Positions 37,995 through 46,572 of a DNA stretch of 64,000 nucleotides are shown piece by piece; the first letter of the stretch is position 1, and each line of letters starts with the position of its first letter. Under the pieces are notes generated by a model, which worked only from the letters and a program-made list of their open reading frames with translations, made no database searches and had not been told where the DNA came from. Source of the DNA: Deferribacteres bacterium (GTDB taxonomy: Bacteria; Zhuqueibacterota; Zhuqueibacteria; Zhuqueibacterales; Geothermadaptataceae); contig JACKDE010000003.1 in the NCBI GenBank assembly GCA_020633675.1, forward strand, positions 682,001 through 746,000, read 5' to 3'. Both the position numbers and the translations under genes were made by a program.

Positions 37995-38322
37995 TGTCCA
38001 ATTGAACAAATCTGAATTTCTCAAACCGAATTAACCATCACACTCTATTCTTCTTCCGGCCTCAGAAATTTGGCGTGAAGAATTTTCGGTGACGCTCCCG
38101 AAAAGACGCGTTTTCTGTTTGAGCGCAGCGAGTTTAAACGCGGCCGGAAGCGGCGCTGAAAATTTAGCCAAATTTCGTCAGCCGTGATTTTTTGCTTCTT
38201 TTTGATCCAGCAAAAAGAAGAGACGGATTTGATTTCTGGGTGTGGTTGCTAATTTATCAGCCTGCCCGCGATTGTGATCCGTACGACTTCTGTGTATGCT
38301 GAAACTTACCAATGGAGGATTT
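37995..38322. other. 328-base intergenic region with inverted repeat
   Basis: No gene is supported. It has a GC-richer first half (AAACGCGGCCGGAAGCGGCG) and a second half containing a perfect inverted repeat at 38195-38220. A small minus-strand frame crossing the next gene's start (38178-38390) spells FFLLDQKEAKNHG, a sequence I recall from non-coding repeats of related genomes. Confidence 0.5.
38195..38220. repeat. Perfect 10-bp inverted repeat
   Basis: CTTCTTTTTG, six bases, CAAAAAGAAG. It is AT-rich and symmetric, could act weakly as a terminator in either direction, and resembles an interspersed repeat. The nearest gene end is 200 bases away, so a terminator role is doubtful. Confidence 0.6.
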
Positions 38323-39009
38323 ATGAGGAAATTTGCCGCTCTTTTTATAGCAAGTCTATTTATGCTCGGCGTGCTCGCCTGCCAAAGCACACCACCGCAG
38401 CTTCACCCGGACAGCAGCGACTGGCCTGATCTGTTTGCTGCTGACCTCAGCGACGCCATTGCGCCAGACAGTGTCTGGCAGTTCGAAAACGGTGTGCTGA
38501 CCGCCAGCGAAGATCGTAATATCTGGACACTGAAAAATTACGACAATTTCATCATCGATTTGGAATTCCAGACCGCGAAAGGCACCAACAGTGGCGTGAT
38601 TGTCTATTGCAGCGACATCGACAGCTGGATTCCGAACTCGGTGGAAGTGCAGATTGCCGATGATTTTGCAGAAGAATGGTCCAGCCAGCCCAAAACCTGG
38701 CAGTGCGGCGCCTTTTTCGGACACCAGCCTGCCAGCAAAAGCCTGGTGAAGCAGCCGGGTGAGTGGAATCGCTACACGATTACCTGCAAGGATCACATGA
38801 TCGAAGTAGTGCTGAATGGCGAGCTGATCAACACAATGGACATGCGGCAATTTACCAGCGCCACCGAAAATCCGGATGGCAGCGAGGTGCCGCCTTGGCT
38901 CAGCAAGCCAGTCGCGGAACTACCGACACAGGGCCATATCGGCTTGCAGGGCAAACACGCCGGCGCCTCGATCTATTTTCGCAATCTGAAAATTAAGGAA
39001 ATTGAGTAG
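38323..39009 (+). CDS. DUF1080-type (3-keto-disaccharide hydrolase-like) lipoprotein
   Basis: About 228 residues. TGGAGG five bases before the ATG at 38323 fixes the start. A lipoprotein signal follows (MRKFAALFIASLFMLGVLAC). The DUF1080 jelly roll shows the hallmark pattern: WQFENGVLTASEDRNIWT, NFIIDLEFQTAKGTNSGVIVY, the SVEVQIADDF strand, PGEWNRYTITCKD, and the end GHIGLQGKHAGASIYFRNLKIKEIE. Proteins of this fold act on or bind sugars outside the cell; some have been assigned as 3-keto-disaccharide hydrolases. No specific substrate can be named. Confidence 0.9.
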   Translation: MRKFAALFIASLFMLGVLACQSTPPQLHPDSSDWPDLFAADLSDAIAPDSVWQFENGVLTASEDRNIWTLKNYDNFIIDLEFQTAKGTNSGVIVYCSDIDSWIPNSVEVQIADDFAEEWSSQPKTWQCGAFFGHQPASKSLVKQPGEWNRYTITCKDHMIEVVLNGELINTMDMRQFTSATENPDGSEVPPWLSKPVAELPTQGHIGLQGKHAGASIYFRNLKIKEIE

Positions 39010-39164
39010 ACGCTTTTAAGTGGGATATTTCTCACCACGAAGCACGCTGTTTTTCTGTTTGTCACGTTTATTTTGGTATTTTTTTGTTTATTTTCTAATC
39101 AAAAACATTTAAAATCAGGCACAATTTACAAAATCCAACATCCATCAGTCATGAAGGAGCAAAC

Positions 39165-39359
39165 ATGGCAGGACAGTATCGATTTGAAGTTTACAAGGAC
39201 AAAGGTGGGGAATTCCGTTTTCGTTTTGTTGCACCAAATGGAGAGGCAATGTTTGCAAGTCAGGGTTATTCACGCAAGCAGTCTGCGCTTGGCGCAATAG
39301 AATCGCTGCAAAAAAATGTTCCAAACGCAAGTATTGTTGATCAGACGAAAGACGCCTAA
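39165..39359 (+). CDS. DUF1508 (YegP-like) small protein
   Basis: 64 residues, a single DUF1508 unit: YRFEVYKDKGGEFRFRFVAPNGEAMFASQGYSRKQSALGAIESLQ. Many relatives contain two tandem copies; this one has one. GAAGGAGC precedes the ATG at 39165. Proteins of this family are small beta-beta-beta-alpha folds of unknown role, often linked with stress. A GGGAGCATGG hairpin follows the stop. Confidence 0.9.
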   Translation: MAGQYRFEVYKDKGGEFRFRFVAPNGEAMFASQGYSRKQSALGAIESLQKNVPNASIVDQTKDA

Positions 39360-39368
39360 CAGTATTCA

Positions 39369-39402
39369 GGGAGCATGGCTGCCATGCTCCCTATCCTTTT
39401 CT
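39369..39402 (+). terminator. Probable terminator after DUF1508 gene
   Basis: A perfect 10-bp stem (GGGAGCATGG - CTG - CCATGCTCCC) followed by TATCCTTTTCTTT. It begins 10 bases after the stop codon. The T run is interrupted, so termination strength is uncertain. Confidence 0.6.
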
Positions 39403-39575
39403 TTGCAGCTTCATCAGCACCCCGCAAGGCTGAAATGTTCCCAATGAAAGCCCCCAAAGTGCATCCACCAAATTTTTCAGACTTCTTTTCGTTAAAGATC
39501 ATTTGGCGGGCTTGCACACGCAATCTATCTTTCTCCAAATTCCAAATTTTCAATTCCTAATTTGAAAGCAGCCCT

Positions 39576-40697
39576 ATGCTCCATCTCAAAAAAATCATTC
39601 TGCGAGAAATCCGGCTACCCTTGCGCGAACCGTTTCAAATTTCTTCCGGCTCGGTGCACGACCGTCGCATTCTCCTGATCGAATTGCAGCACCGTGATGG
39701 CCACACCGGCTGGGGCGAGTGCGTCGCCGGCGAGTATCCGAACTACAGCCCCGAAACCATCGACACCTGCTGGCTGGCGATTTCCGAATGGATAGCGCCG
39801 AAGGTGCTGCGCACCGACATCAGCCAGCCCGACCAGGTGCTGGCGCTGCTTAACGATGACATCCGCGGCCATTTGATGGCCAAAGCCGCAATTGAAATGG
39901 CGAGCTGGGAAATGGCCGCTCACATACATAATCTGCCATTGGCCAGACTGATCGGCGGCACACGCAGCGAGATCGCCACCGGTATTTCGCTTGGCATTCA
40001 GAAAAGTCCGCAAGCGCTGGTGGAACGCGCAGCAGCCGAGCTGGCAAAGGGCTACCGCAAAATCAAAATCAAAATCAAGCCCGGCATGGATGTGGAATTC
40101 GTGCGCACGGTACGGGAAGCCCTCGGCCCGCAGGCCCCGCTGATGGCCGATGCCAACAATGCCTACTCGCTGCATGATATCGATAGCATTTTGGCGCTCG
40201 ATGAGCTCGGCCTGCTGATGATCGAGCAGCCCCTGGCCTGGGACGATGTGGTCAGCCATGCGCAATTGCAGCGCCAGCTCAAAACACCGGTTTGCCTGGA
40301 CGAATCGATCACCGGCGTCGACCGCGCAAACGACATGATTGCACTTAAAAGCGGGCGTATCATCAACATCAAGCCCGGACGCGTCGGCGGGTTTGCTGCC
40401 TCAAAAGCGATCCACGAAGTGTGCGCGGCCAACGGCATTCCGGTGTGGTGCGGCGGCATGCTGGAAAGCGGCATCGGGCGGGCACACAACGTGGCGCTGG
40501 CGTCTTTACCCAACTTCAAGCTACCCGGGGATGTTTCGCCCAGTAAGCGCTATTGGGAGCAGGACATCGTTACGCCGGAATGGGAGATGAATGAAAATGG
40601 CATGGTGCGTGTGCCGCTCGACAAGCCCGGCATGGGCGTGGCGGTGAATATGGATCGGGTGGAAAATTTGACCGTGCGGCGGCAGGAATTGGATTGA
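39576..40697 (+). CDS. menC: Enolase-superfamily o-succinylbenzoate synthase-like enzyme
   Basis: 373 residues. The muconate-lactonizing subgroup pattern is complete: the K-x-K pair in RKIKIKIKPG (about residues 163-165), metal ligands D in MADANNAY, E in MIEQPL and D in CLDESITG, and the second base lysine in IIKPGRVGGF. The closing GGMLESGIGRAHNVALASLP is typical of the OSBS/N-succinylamino-acid racemase group. OSBS makes succinylbenzoate for menaquinone; relatives racemise N-succinyl amino acids, and the two activities are hard to separate by sequence. No other men genes are near, so the symbol is tentative. The 40698-40850 spacer is only 153 bases and carries a repeat-like GCAAAGACGCGAAG string. 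Confidence 0.85.
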   Translation: MLHLKKIILREIRLPLREPFQISSGSVHDRRILLIELQHRDGHTGWGECVAGEYPNYSPETIDTCWLAISEWIAPKVLRTDISQPDQVLALLNDDIRGHLMAKAAIEMASWEMAAHIHNLPLARLIGGTRSEIATGISLGIQKSPQALVERAAAELAKGYRKIKIKIKPGMDVEFVRTVREALGPQAPLMADANNAYSLHDIDSILALDELGLLMIEQPLAWDDVVSHAQLQRQLKTPVCLDESITGVDRANDMIALKSGRIINIKPGRVGGFAASKAIHEVCAANGIPVWCGGMLESGIGRAHNVALASLPNFKLPGDVSPSKRYWEQDIVTPEWEMNENGMVRVPLDKPGMGVAVNMDRVENLTVRRQELD

Positions 40698-40850
40698 AGT
40701 CCGGAACATATCACGCAAAGACGCGAAGTCGCCAAGGTTACGCAAAGTTGAACAGGACTTTGCGAATCCTTTGAGCTTCTGCGGCCATGCGCGGAATCTT
40801 CGTCACCTCAGCAGAATTGGGGGATGTGCAGGCAATGTTGCAAATATTCA

Positions 40851-41501
40851 TTAACCTTTTTGCAATTTCACCGGGATGTGGCCGTTGCGCAGAACCAGAT
40901 CATCAAGCGCTTTGTTTTTCTTGACCATCAGCGCCATTTTTTTCAAGGCGGCAATGCCTTTTTTCAGGCGATCTTCGAGATACCGACTCTCCAACAAGGC
41001 CTGCTTTTCCTGCAGGTTCATGACATCGTGAAATCCGGCCAAAAAAGACAACGTCTGCATATCAATGTTTTCGATCGATTCGCTTTTCATGGCCAGATCA
41101 TTCACTTCCAGCAATTTCAAATAGAGAGCGCGCAACTCTTCGACCAGGGCCCCGACCTGTTGCGCGTCTGGCTCATAAGCATCTTCGAAAACAGTCACTC
41201 TGGCCTCCATATAGGATTTATCTTCAAACACTTCATTGATCTCAAAGCGATCCTGTCCGTGCACGATGATATCCATTTTGCCATCCGGGTATTTTTTATG
41301 CACATTGACGACTTTGGCGGTGCAGCCGACTGAGGCCATTTTTTTACCGTTTAGCAGTACAATGCCGAACACTTCTTCCTGCTTCAGGCAGCGATTGACC
41401 ATCTCTTTATAGCGCTCTTCAAAAATATGCAGCGGCACTGCCATGTTGGGCAGCAGCACCAATCCGAGCGGAAAGAGCGGAATCTTCGACATTCCAAACA
41501 T
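40851..41501 (-). CDS. LON substrate-binding domain protein (COG2802-like)
   Basis: 216 residues comprising only the N-terminal LON domain, without ATPase or protease. Signature: PLFPLGLVLLPNMAVPLHIFEERYKEMVN at the N-terminus, FGIVLLNG, and a helical C-terminal half (LLEVNDLAMKSESIENID ... LEDRLKKGIAALKKMA). Such stand-alone proteins may bind unfolded substrates, but their role is not settled. It follows the fucosidase gene by 7 bases on the same strand and so ends a long minus-strand gene run. A start at 41492 is an alternative. Confidence 0.88.
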   Translation of the reverse strand: MFGMSKIPLFPLGLVLLPNMAVPLHIFEERYKEMVNRCLKQEEVFGIVLLNGKKMASVGCTAKVVNVHKKYPDGKMDIIVHGQDRFEINEVFEDKSYMEARVTVFEDAYEPDAQQVGALVEELRALYLKLLEVNDLAMKSESIENIDMQTLSFLAGFHDVMNLQEKQALLESRYLEDRLKKGIAALKKMALMVKKNKALDDLVLRNGHIPVKLQKG

Positions 41502-41508
41502 TAAATAC

Positions 41509-43551
41509 CTATTTTTTGCGCAAAAGCATGGCTGGAGGAATCGACTGCTTGTGCATGCCGGGGCCTTCCATCTTCACATCTAAATATTCGCTGCCGCCAC
41601 GCTCAAAAAATTGCACGTCTATCGCGTGCCGACCTGTGCTAAGTGCAACAGTGCCAGACTTTTCCTGGCGGCCATGCAAACCATCGTGGTCGACAACGAC
41701 CTTGCCGTCGATCAGCAATTTTGAGCCGTCATCAGAGGTGAGATAGAAAGTATAGTCGCCTTTGCGGGCAATGTCAAGGTCTCCGGTAAAAATGAGTGCA
41801 AAATGATCAGTTTGGCGGATTATTTTTTCAATGCCAAAGTCAAAAGTTTGGCCGGAAGAAACCGGCTTGCTGGCAGAAAATTCCGGCAGGGAATCGTAGA
41901 CGCCTTCATAATACCTGTAATGCAAGCCATGTTTTTTGCTGTCAACCACGCTCAAAGACGCCTCGGCGATCAGACTGGCGGTCAGGCCGGACTTGAAGGC
42001 GCGCGCTCGCAAAGCAGCGCTTTGTAGTAGCACAATTTCATTGTTGAATTGCGGCGATTGCTGCGTGGGTTCACTGCCATCGATGCTGTAATGAATGTCG
42101 GCATCCGGGGTCGCTGTACGCAGGGTGATGCGCATCGGTGCATCCACTGAAATACGGCTTTTGGTTACAATTTCCGGCCTGGCAACGTGCGGCCTGGCGG
42201 CAATTTTGAGCGTCCAGGCAAAATCGCCGGGCAGGTTATCGCGCACCTCGTCCGGTATTTCTACTTCGAGATGGCCATTTCGGTTTTGCCATGTCAGTTT
42301 TTGATCAGTGCCGAGAATCATCACCTCGCTGCCATCGCGCGCTTCCACCTGATTGAACAGCATTTTTTGTGATGGCCGTTTGAGCAGGATGGCATACAGA
42401 TATTCACCATCTTTACTACGGGTAAAACGAATGTGCTTACCCTGGCTAAAAATGCGGTTGGCTCGGGTCGCATAAATTGCCTCGCCATTGATGGCCAGCC
42501 ACGCGCCGATCTGCCGCAAACGTTCCTGCATGATGACCGGGATGCGGCCATCGCCGGTGGGGCCGACATTCAGCAACAAATTGCCGCCTTTCGAGACGAT
42601 TTCGATCAGCATATGCACCAGGCTCTCCCCAGTCTGGTAATCGCTGATATCCTCGTTGCGATTGTAGCCAAACGATGCGCCTATGCCACGGCACTCTTCC
42701 CAGCCACGCTCAATTAAATCCTGCGAAATCTCATTGTTGACATTTTCGTACTCAGTCGAGTAATAGCCTCCGTGCCGAAAGCGTGTTTCGCCGCCCCAGC
42801 GATCATTGACCACAACATCTTCGGGCGCATTGGATTCGTTGTAAAGCCAGGCCAAAAACTCTTCGCTACGCCAGGTTTTGCTGGGATGATCCCACTCACC
42901 GTCCGAAAAAATGATCGAGGGCTTGTAGCGTTGCACCGCATCTTTAAATTGTGGCAAAACATGCTCGTCCACATAGCGGTCGACATCGCTGTTGTAGAGC
43001 GGATTGTACCACTCGTACAGCGAGTAATAAAAGCCCATTTTGATATCCTGTGCGCGCACAGCTTCGGTTAAATCCCCGAGCAAATCGCGGTGCGGTCCGA
43101 TATCCATGCTGTTCCAATTCCAGCTTTGGCGACTCGGCCACAGCGCATAGCCATCGTGATGTTTTGAGGTTAACACCACATAGCGCGCGCCGGCGTTTTT
43201 GAACAACTCAGCCCATTTGTCCGGCTCGAAAAGCTCGGCTTTAAATTGCGGTGCAAAATCCTGGTATTTAAAATTCTCACCGAACCACTTATTATGATAT
43301 ATCCATGTGGAGTCGTGCCGGTCAATCAGACTTTTCCAGTACCATTCGGCGTAGCTGCCTTTCGGCCGCCAAGCAGGTACGGAGTAGACGCCCCAGTGAA
43401 TAAAAATGCCAAATTTGGCGTCGAGATACCATTCCGGATTAGGTCGGCTGTCGAGGGAGGACCAGTTGGCCTCATATTTTTGTGCGGAAACAGGAAGTGT
43501 CGTGCTCATAAGAATGATTGCCAGCATCCATTTAAAAGGTGATTTTTTCAT
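41509..43551 (-). CDS. Secreted alpha-L-fucosidase (GH29) with HEX-C-like and PA14 domains
   Basis: 680 residues with a signal peptide (MKKSPFKWMLAIILMSTTLPVSAQ). The GH29 catalytic domain covers residues about 25-350: WYLDAKFGIFIHWGVYSVPAW, YVVLTSKHHDGYALW, FYYSLYEWYNP and the nucleophile-region IIFSDGEWDHPS. It releases alpha-L-fucose from glycans. A domain near residues 440-530 (PDADIHYSIDGSEPTQQSPQF) resembles the chitobiase/hexosaminidase C-terminal module. The last ~140 residues form a PA14-like domain (YTFYLTSDDGSKLLIDGKVVVDH), common in sugar-binding. No type IX sorting domain. It lies between a CAAX protease gene and the LON gene. Confidence 0.93.
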   Translation of the reverse strand: MKKSPFKWMLAIILMSTTLPVSAQKYEANWSSLDSRPNPEWYLDAKFGIFIHWGVYSVPAWRPKGSYAEWYWKSLIDRHDSTWIYHNKWFGENFKYQDFAPQFKAELFEPDKWAELFKNAGARYVVLTSKHHDGYALWPSRQSWNWNSMDIGPHRDLLGDLTEAVRAQDIKMGFYYSLYEWYNPLYNSDVDRYVDEHVLPQFKDAVQRYKPSIIFSDGEWDHPSKTWRSEEFLAWLYNESNAPEDVVVNDRWGGETRFRHGGYYSTEYENVNNEISQDLIERGWEECRGIGASFGYNRNEDISDYQTGESLVHMLIEIVSKGGNLLLNVGPTGDGRIPVIMQERLRQIGAWLAINGEAIYATRANRIFSQGKHIRFTRSKDGEYLYAILLKRPSQKMLFNQVEARDGSEVMILGTDQKLTWQNRNGHLEVEIPDEVRDNLPGDFAWTLKIAARPHVARPEIVTKSRISVDAPMRITLRTATPDADIHYSIDGSEPTQQSPQFNNEIVLLQSAALRARAFKSGLTASLIAEASLSVVDSKKHGLHYRYYEGVYDSLPEFSASKPVSSGQTFDFGIEKIIRQTDHFALIFTGDLDIARKGDYTFYLTSDDGSKLLIDGKVVVDHDGLHGRQEKSGTVALSTGRHAIDVQFFERGGSEYLDVKMEGPGMHKQSIPPAMLLRKK

Positions 43552-43588
43552 TTGTCCACTCTATTCTTTGTAGCGGGATTGGACTCAA

Positions 43589-44464
43589 TTATGCTTCTGG
43601 ATCGTGCATAAACGCAAGAGCCGATTCGGATTTATCTGTGGTTTGCTTGACAAGGGGCAATTTCGGCCAAAATAGCAACAGCACTGTCGCAAGCAGGTAA
43701 ACCACAAGCCCGATTGGCAAAGCCTCATTTGGTGCAGCAAACAAAGCGCTCGGCCGATTGCCCAAAGCATGTATGCCAACAACAAAAAACAGATTTTGGC
43801 TGCGCAGATACGCCAGGCAGAAAACCGTGCCGCCAACGAACAGACCGAACTGGTCCTGCAGCACCGCACCGGCAGAATCGTAACTGTCTTTCATCAAGCG
43901 ATTAGGGATATGCGAAAATGCAAAGATTGCCGTGCAGAGCAGAATAGCGGCGGCGGCCCATTGCCACTTTTTCGCTGAAAACTTGCCGCGAAGCAGAAAA
44001 AAGCATTGCACCAGCAAAAAACCACGATAGACGATCTCTTCGGCAAGCGCATTACCGGCAATTTGGCCGAGAAAGGCGCTGGTGAGGGGCAACGGATCGG
44101 CAGCAAAAACGAGCAGTGCACCCGCCAAATGCGTCCATATAAGCAGCACTGCATGCAGACCGAGCCAAATCGCCAGGGTATAAACAAGCCCAACACCGAC
44201 TCTCGACCATTCGAGCCCAACCTCGCACGGCCGCAATCGCCCTAAAAAGAAAATCACAAAACCGACCAAAATGATGATCGAAATCCAGCCTGCCTGCAAT
44301 GTACCGCTGATGATAAAAGCAGTTAAATCAGCAAGCGGCAGCCACACACGAGCCGGAAAAAACCACTGGTTAATCAGCAATGTCGTTGCAACGATCATGA
44401 CCACCAATATGATAATGACATAGCCGCCTACTGGCCGGCTGCGCGCCAGCAACGATTCAATCAT
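43589..44464 (-). CDS. CPBP (CAAX-type) intramembrane metalloprotease
   Basis: About 291 residues with seven or eight hydrophobic segments. The Abi/CPBP motif 1 is NALAEEIVYRGFLL (E-E-x3-R) and motif 2 is FAFSHIPN, which supply the glutamate and histidine zinc-site residues. Bacterial members process membrane proteins or confer bacteriocin immunity; the target here is unknown. The ATG at 44464 follows AAAGGGGAAGG and overlaps the preceding gene by 8 bases; an ATG at 44482 is also possible. It lies between the YCF48-like lipoprotein and the fucosidase. Confidence 0.87.
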   Translation of the reverse strand: MIESLLARSRPVGGYVIIILVVMIVATTLLINQWFFPARVWLPLADLTAFIISGTLQAGWISIIILVGFVIFFLGRLRPCEVGLEWSRVGVGLVYTLAIWLGLHAVLLIWTHLAGALLVFAADPLPLTSAFLGQIAGNALAEEIVYRGFLLVQCFFLLRGKFSAKKWQWAAAAILLCTAIFAFSHIPNRLMKDSYDSAGAVLQDQFGLFVGGTVFCLAYLRSQNLFFVVGIHALGNRPSALFAAPNEALPIGLVVYLLATVLLLFWPKLPLVKQTTDKSESALAFMHDPEA

Positions 44465-45602
44465 CCTTCCCCTTTCCGTCATCCATCATCTGATTCACTT
44501 TTCTTTCAACCTCATCAATGACCTTGCGCCCGAAGCCGGTCAATTTTGCAATGCGGCCTTCCCCACCAGCAGCCCAAATAGATTTGCCATCTGGATCGAT
44601 GCTGAGAGCATGGTAACCTGCTTCGCCGAGATCGATCCAGGTTGCGCCACCATCGGTCGAATAACTGGCGCCATGCGACCCGACCGCGACCAACTGCGGG
44701 CCACCGGTTCCCGGTAAGTACGCGACTGCCGAACGAAACGATACCGGCGCTCCAGATTCGACCAATTGCCAGCTTTGGCCTCCATCGGTGCTGCGGGCTA
44801 CCGTCGCTGTTGTGGCATTGGGTTGTTGGTAGTCGCCACCGACCACGATGCCATTTTGGGCGTCCGCAAACGCGATCGAAAAAATGCCGGTCGATGCTTC
44901 GCCGCTGATGAGCGGCGTTTCGGCAACCGCCCAGTTCTGCCCTCTATCATGCGAGTAGAACACCCGTGCTGCTGCACCGCCTGTGCCGATCCATACAGAA
45001 GCAGTATCCGAAACCGCAATGCCGGTGCCGCTGGCAGCAAAGCCATATTCGCCCGCGTTCATTTCAGGCAAGGCATCCGGCGGCACCCTTTGCCATGTGA
45101 ATCCGCCATCAGCCGTCGTCATGACAAACATTTTGCCATCGATCGGATCGCCATAAAGCATGCCGTGCTCGCGATCCCAAAAGGCCATGCCATCGAAAAA
45201 GCCGTTTGCGAGCGTGTTGGTGTACAGCAATTGCCAACTTTGGCCACCATCATCGGTACGATAAATGCGCGAGGCCTCCCCTGTACCCGCGCTCATCAAC
45301 AATGCTGTTTTTGTGTCAAATGCTTCGACATCGCGGAAGTCGAGCGAATCTGCCCCCGGCACGGCACTCTTTTGCCAGCTCTCACCGCCATCTATTGTGC
45401 GCAATACCGTGCCTTGTGTGCCAGTTACCCATGCAACGTTGCTGCTGGCTGCACTCAATCCGCGGAAAGAAGCCGTCACACCGCTATTTTGCGGCTGCCA
45501 TTTCGGGGCAGACTTCTGCCGGGAACACGACAAAACGAACAAACCAATTGAGGCAACAGCCACAAGAGCGGTTCGGGCAATTTTTTCTAAAAATTGTAAC
45601 AT
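44457..45602 (-). CDS. YCF48-like BNR lipoprotein
   Basis: 381 residues. The N-terminus is a lipoprotein signal with lipobox LFVLSC, so it is membrane-tethered outside the cytoplasm. The rest is a seven-bladed propeller of YCF48/HCF136 type: WVTGTQGTVLRTIDGGESW, then RTDDGGQSW, TADGGFTW, SHDRGQNW, STDGGQSW and STDGGATW. In photosynthetic organisms the fold helps assemble photosystem II; here only a scaffold role can be proposed. The ribosome-binding site is GGGAG before the ATG at 45602. It overlaps the CAAX protease gene, and the upstream M50-like gene ends 41 bases away. Confidence 0.9.
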   Translation of the reverse strand: MLQFLEKIARTALVAVASIGLFVLSCSRQKSAPKWQPQNSGVTASFRGLSAASSNVAWVTGTQGTVLRTIDGGESWQKSAVPGADSLDFRDVEAFDTKTALLMSAGTGEASRIYRTDDGGQSWQLLYTNTLANGFFDGMAFWDREHGMLYGDPIDGKMFVMTTADGGFTWQRVPPDALPEMNAGEYGFAASGTGIAVSDTASVWIGTGGAAARVFYSHDRGQNWAVAETPLISGEASTGIFSIAFADAQNGIVVGGDYQQPNATTATVARSTDGGQSWQLVESGAPVSFRSAVAYLPGTGGPQLVAVGSHGASYSTDGGATWIDLGEAGYHALSIDPDGKSIWAAGGEGRIAKLTGFGRKVIDEVERKVNQMMDDGKGKDD

Positions 45603-45643
45603 GGAGCTCCCTGAGTTTCAAATACGGACCAGGAAAAATTAAA

Positions 45644-46519
45644 TTATCGCCGGAAAATTGCACGAACCGTGGAAGCCAGCACCGAGATGACCATGATCAT
45701 CGCAGCGATAAAAACATTCATCATCAACACAAACAACAGCATGCCGTAAAGGGATCGACTGGCGTCGATCAACTGTCCTATCGTATCCGGTATCAGCATT
45801 CCCATCCACAATGTCAAGGCATTCAGAACAAACAACGCCACAAAAATGGTGGCAAAGCCGGGCAGGGCAATAAGAATATCGGGACTGCTTAATGCAAGGC
45901 TGCTGCCAATGGAGCAGGCAATGTACAAAAAAATGATAAATCGCCAATCGATGCCTTCCGGTCGCAGGAAAAAGAAGCGAAAGGCAAAAACCACCATTTG
46001 GATGATTTCGTAGGCAAATGTCTTGAGATTTTCAAACGAGGAAAAGGTCGTTATATTGATGGTTGGAAATTGCAGAGAGAGCAGTGCCTGGTCGCCCAGC
46101 AGCCATTTCCCGGCAAAATAAATGAGCACCGAGCCCAACAGAGCCGGGCCGATACCGACAAAGAAACTGCCGATTTTAAAATTGCTGCTGGTTGTGCCAC
46201 GCTCTACCCACCCCAAGGTCCCATCGGCAGATTGCGGCATCTGAAAAAACTTGACGTCGGTCACCAGTTGAAAAAAAATGACGCTGAAGATGAGATGACC
46301 GAACTCGTGCACCGTCACGCCGAGCCAGCCGAACACCAGCAGATACCCCTTGACGCCGATTGTATCGACGGCATGCTTGCGAATCAGGCGCGAGACCATG
46401 TGTAGCAGAACGATCAATGCCAGACTCGGGATGAACAGCGAAACAAACTGCCCGCCTGTCAGAGCCCCAACGTCAGCAAAATAGCGAAAAATGTCCTGCA
46501 TTGTCAGTTCAAAAAGCAT
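45644..46519 (-). CDS. M50-like membrane zinc metalloprotease
   Basis: 291 residues and around seven hydrophobic segments. The zinc motif HExxH is present in VTVHEFGHLIFSV (about residue 70), inside a membrane helix, as in site-2-protease-like M50 enzymes. No NPDG-type second motif was recognised, so the active site assignment is partial. The start is uncertain: ATG at 46519 and at 46501 both lack a good ribosome-binding site. It follows the CDP-alcohol phosphatidyltransferase gene by 53 bases on the same strand and could belong to that operon. Confidence 0.7.
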   Translation of the reverse strand: MLFELTMQDIFRYFADVGALTGGQFVSLFIPSLALIVLLHMVSRLIRKHAVDTIGVKGYLLVFGWLGVTVHEFGHLIFSVIFFQLVTDVKFFQMPQSADGTLGWVERGTTSSNFKIGSFFVGIGPALLGSVLIYFAGKWLLGDQALLSLQFPTINITTFSSFENLKTFAYEIIQMVVFAFRFFFLRPEGIDWRFIIFLYIACSIGSSLALSSPDILIALPGFATIFVALFVLNALTLWMGMLIPDTIGQLIDASRSLYGMLLFVLMMNVFIAAMIMVISVLASTVRAIFRR

Positions 46520-46572
46520 ATCACAAATAAGCGGATTTTGTGGTAAAATGTACGAATGGATTGGCCTGTTTA

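Noticed and set aside
39356..39560. Two overlapping small frames of about 60 codons on opposite strands
   Set aside because: They overlap the terminator hairpin and lack start signals; probably non-coding.
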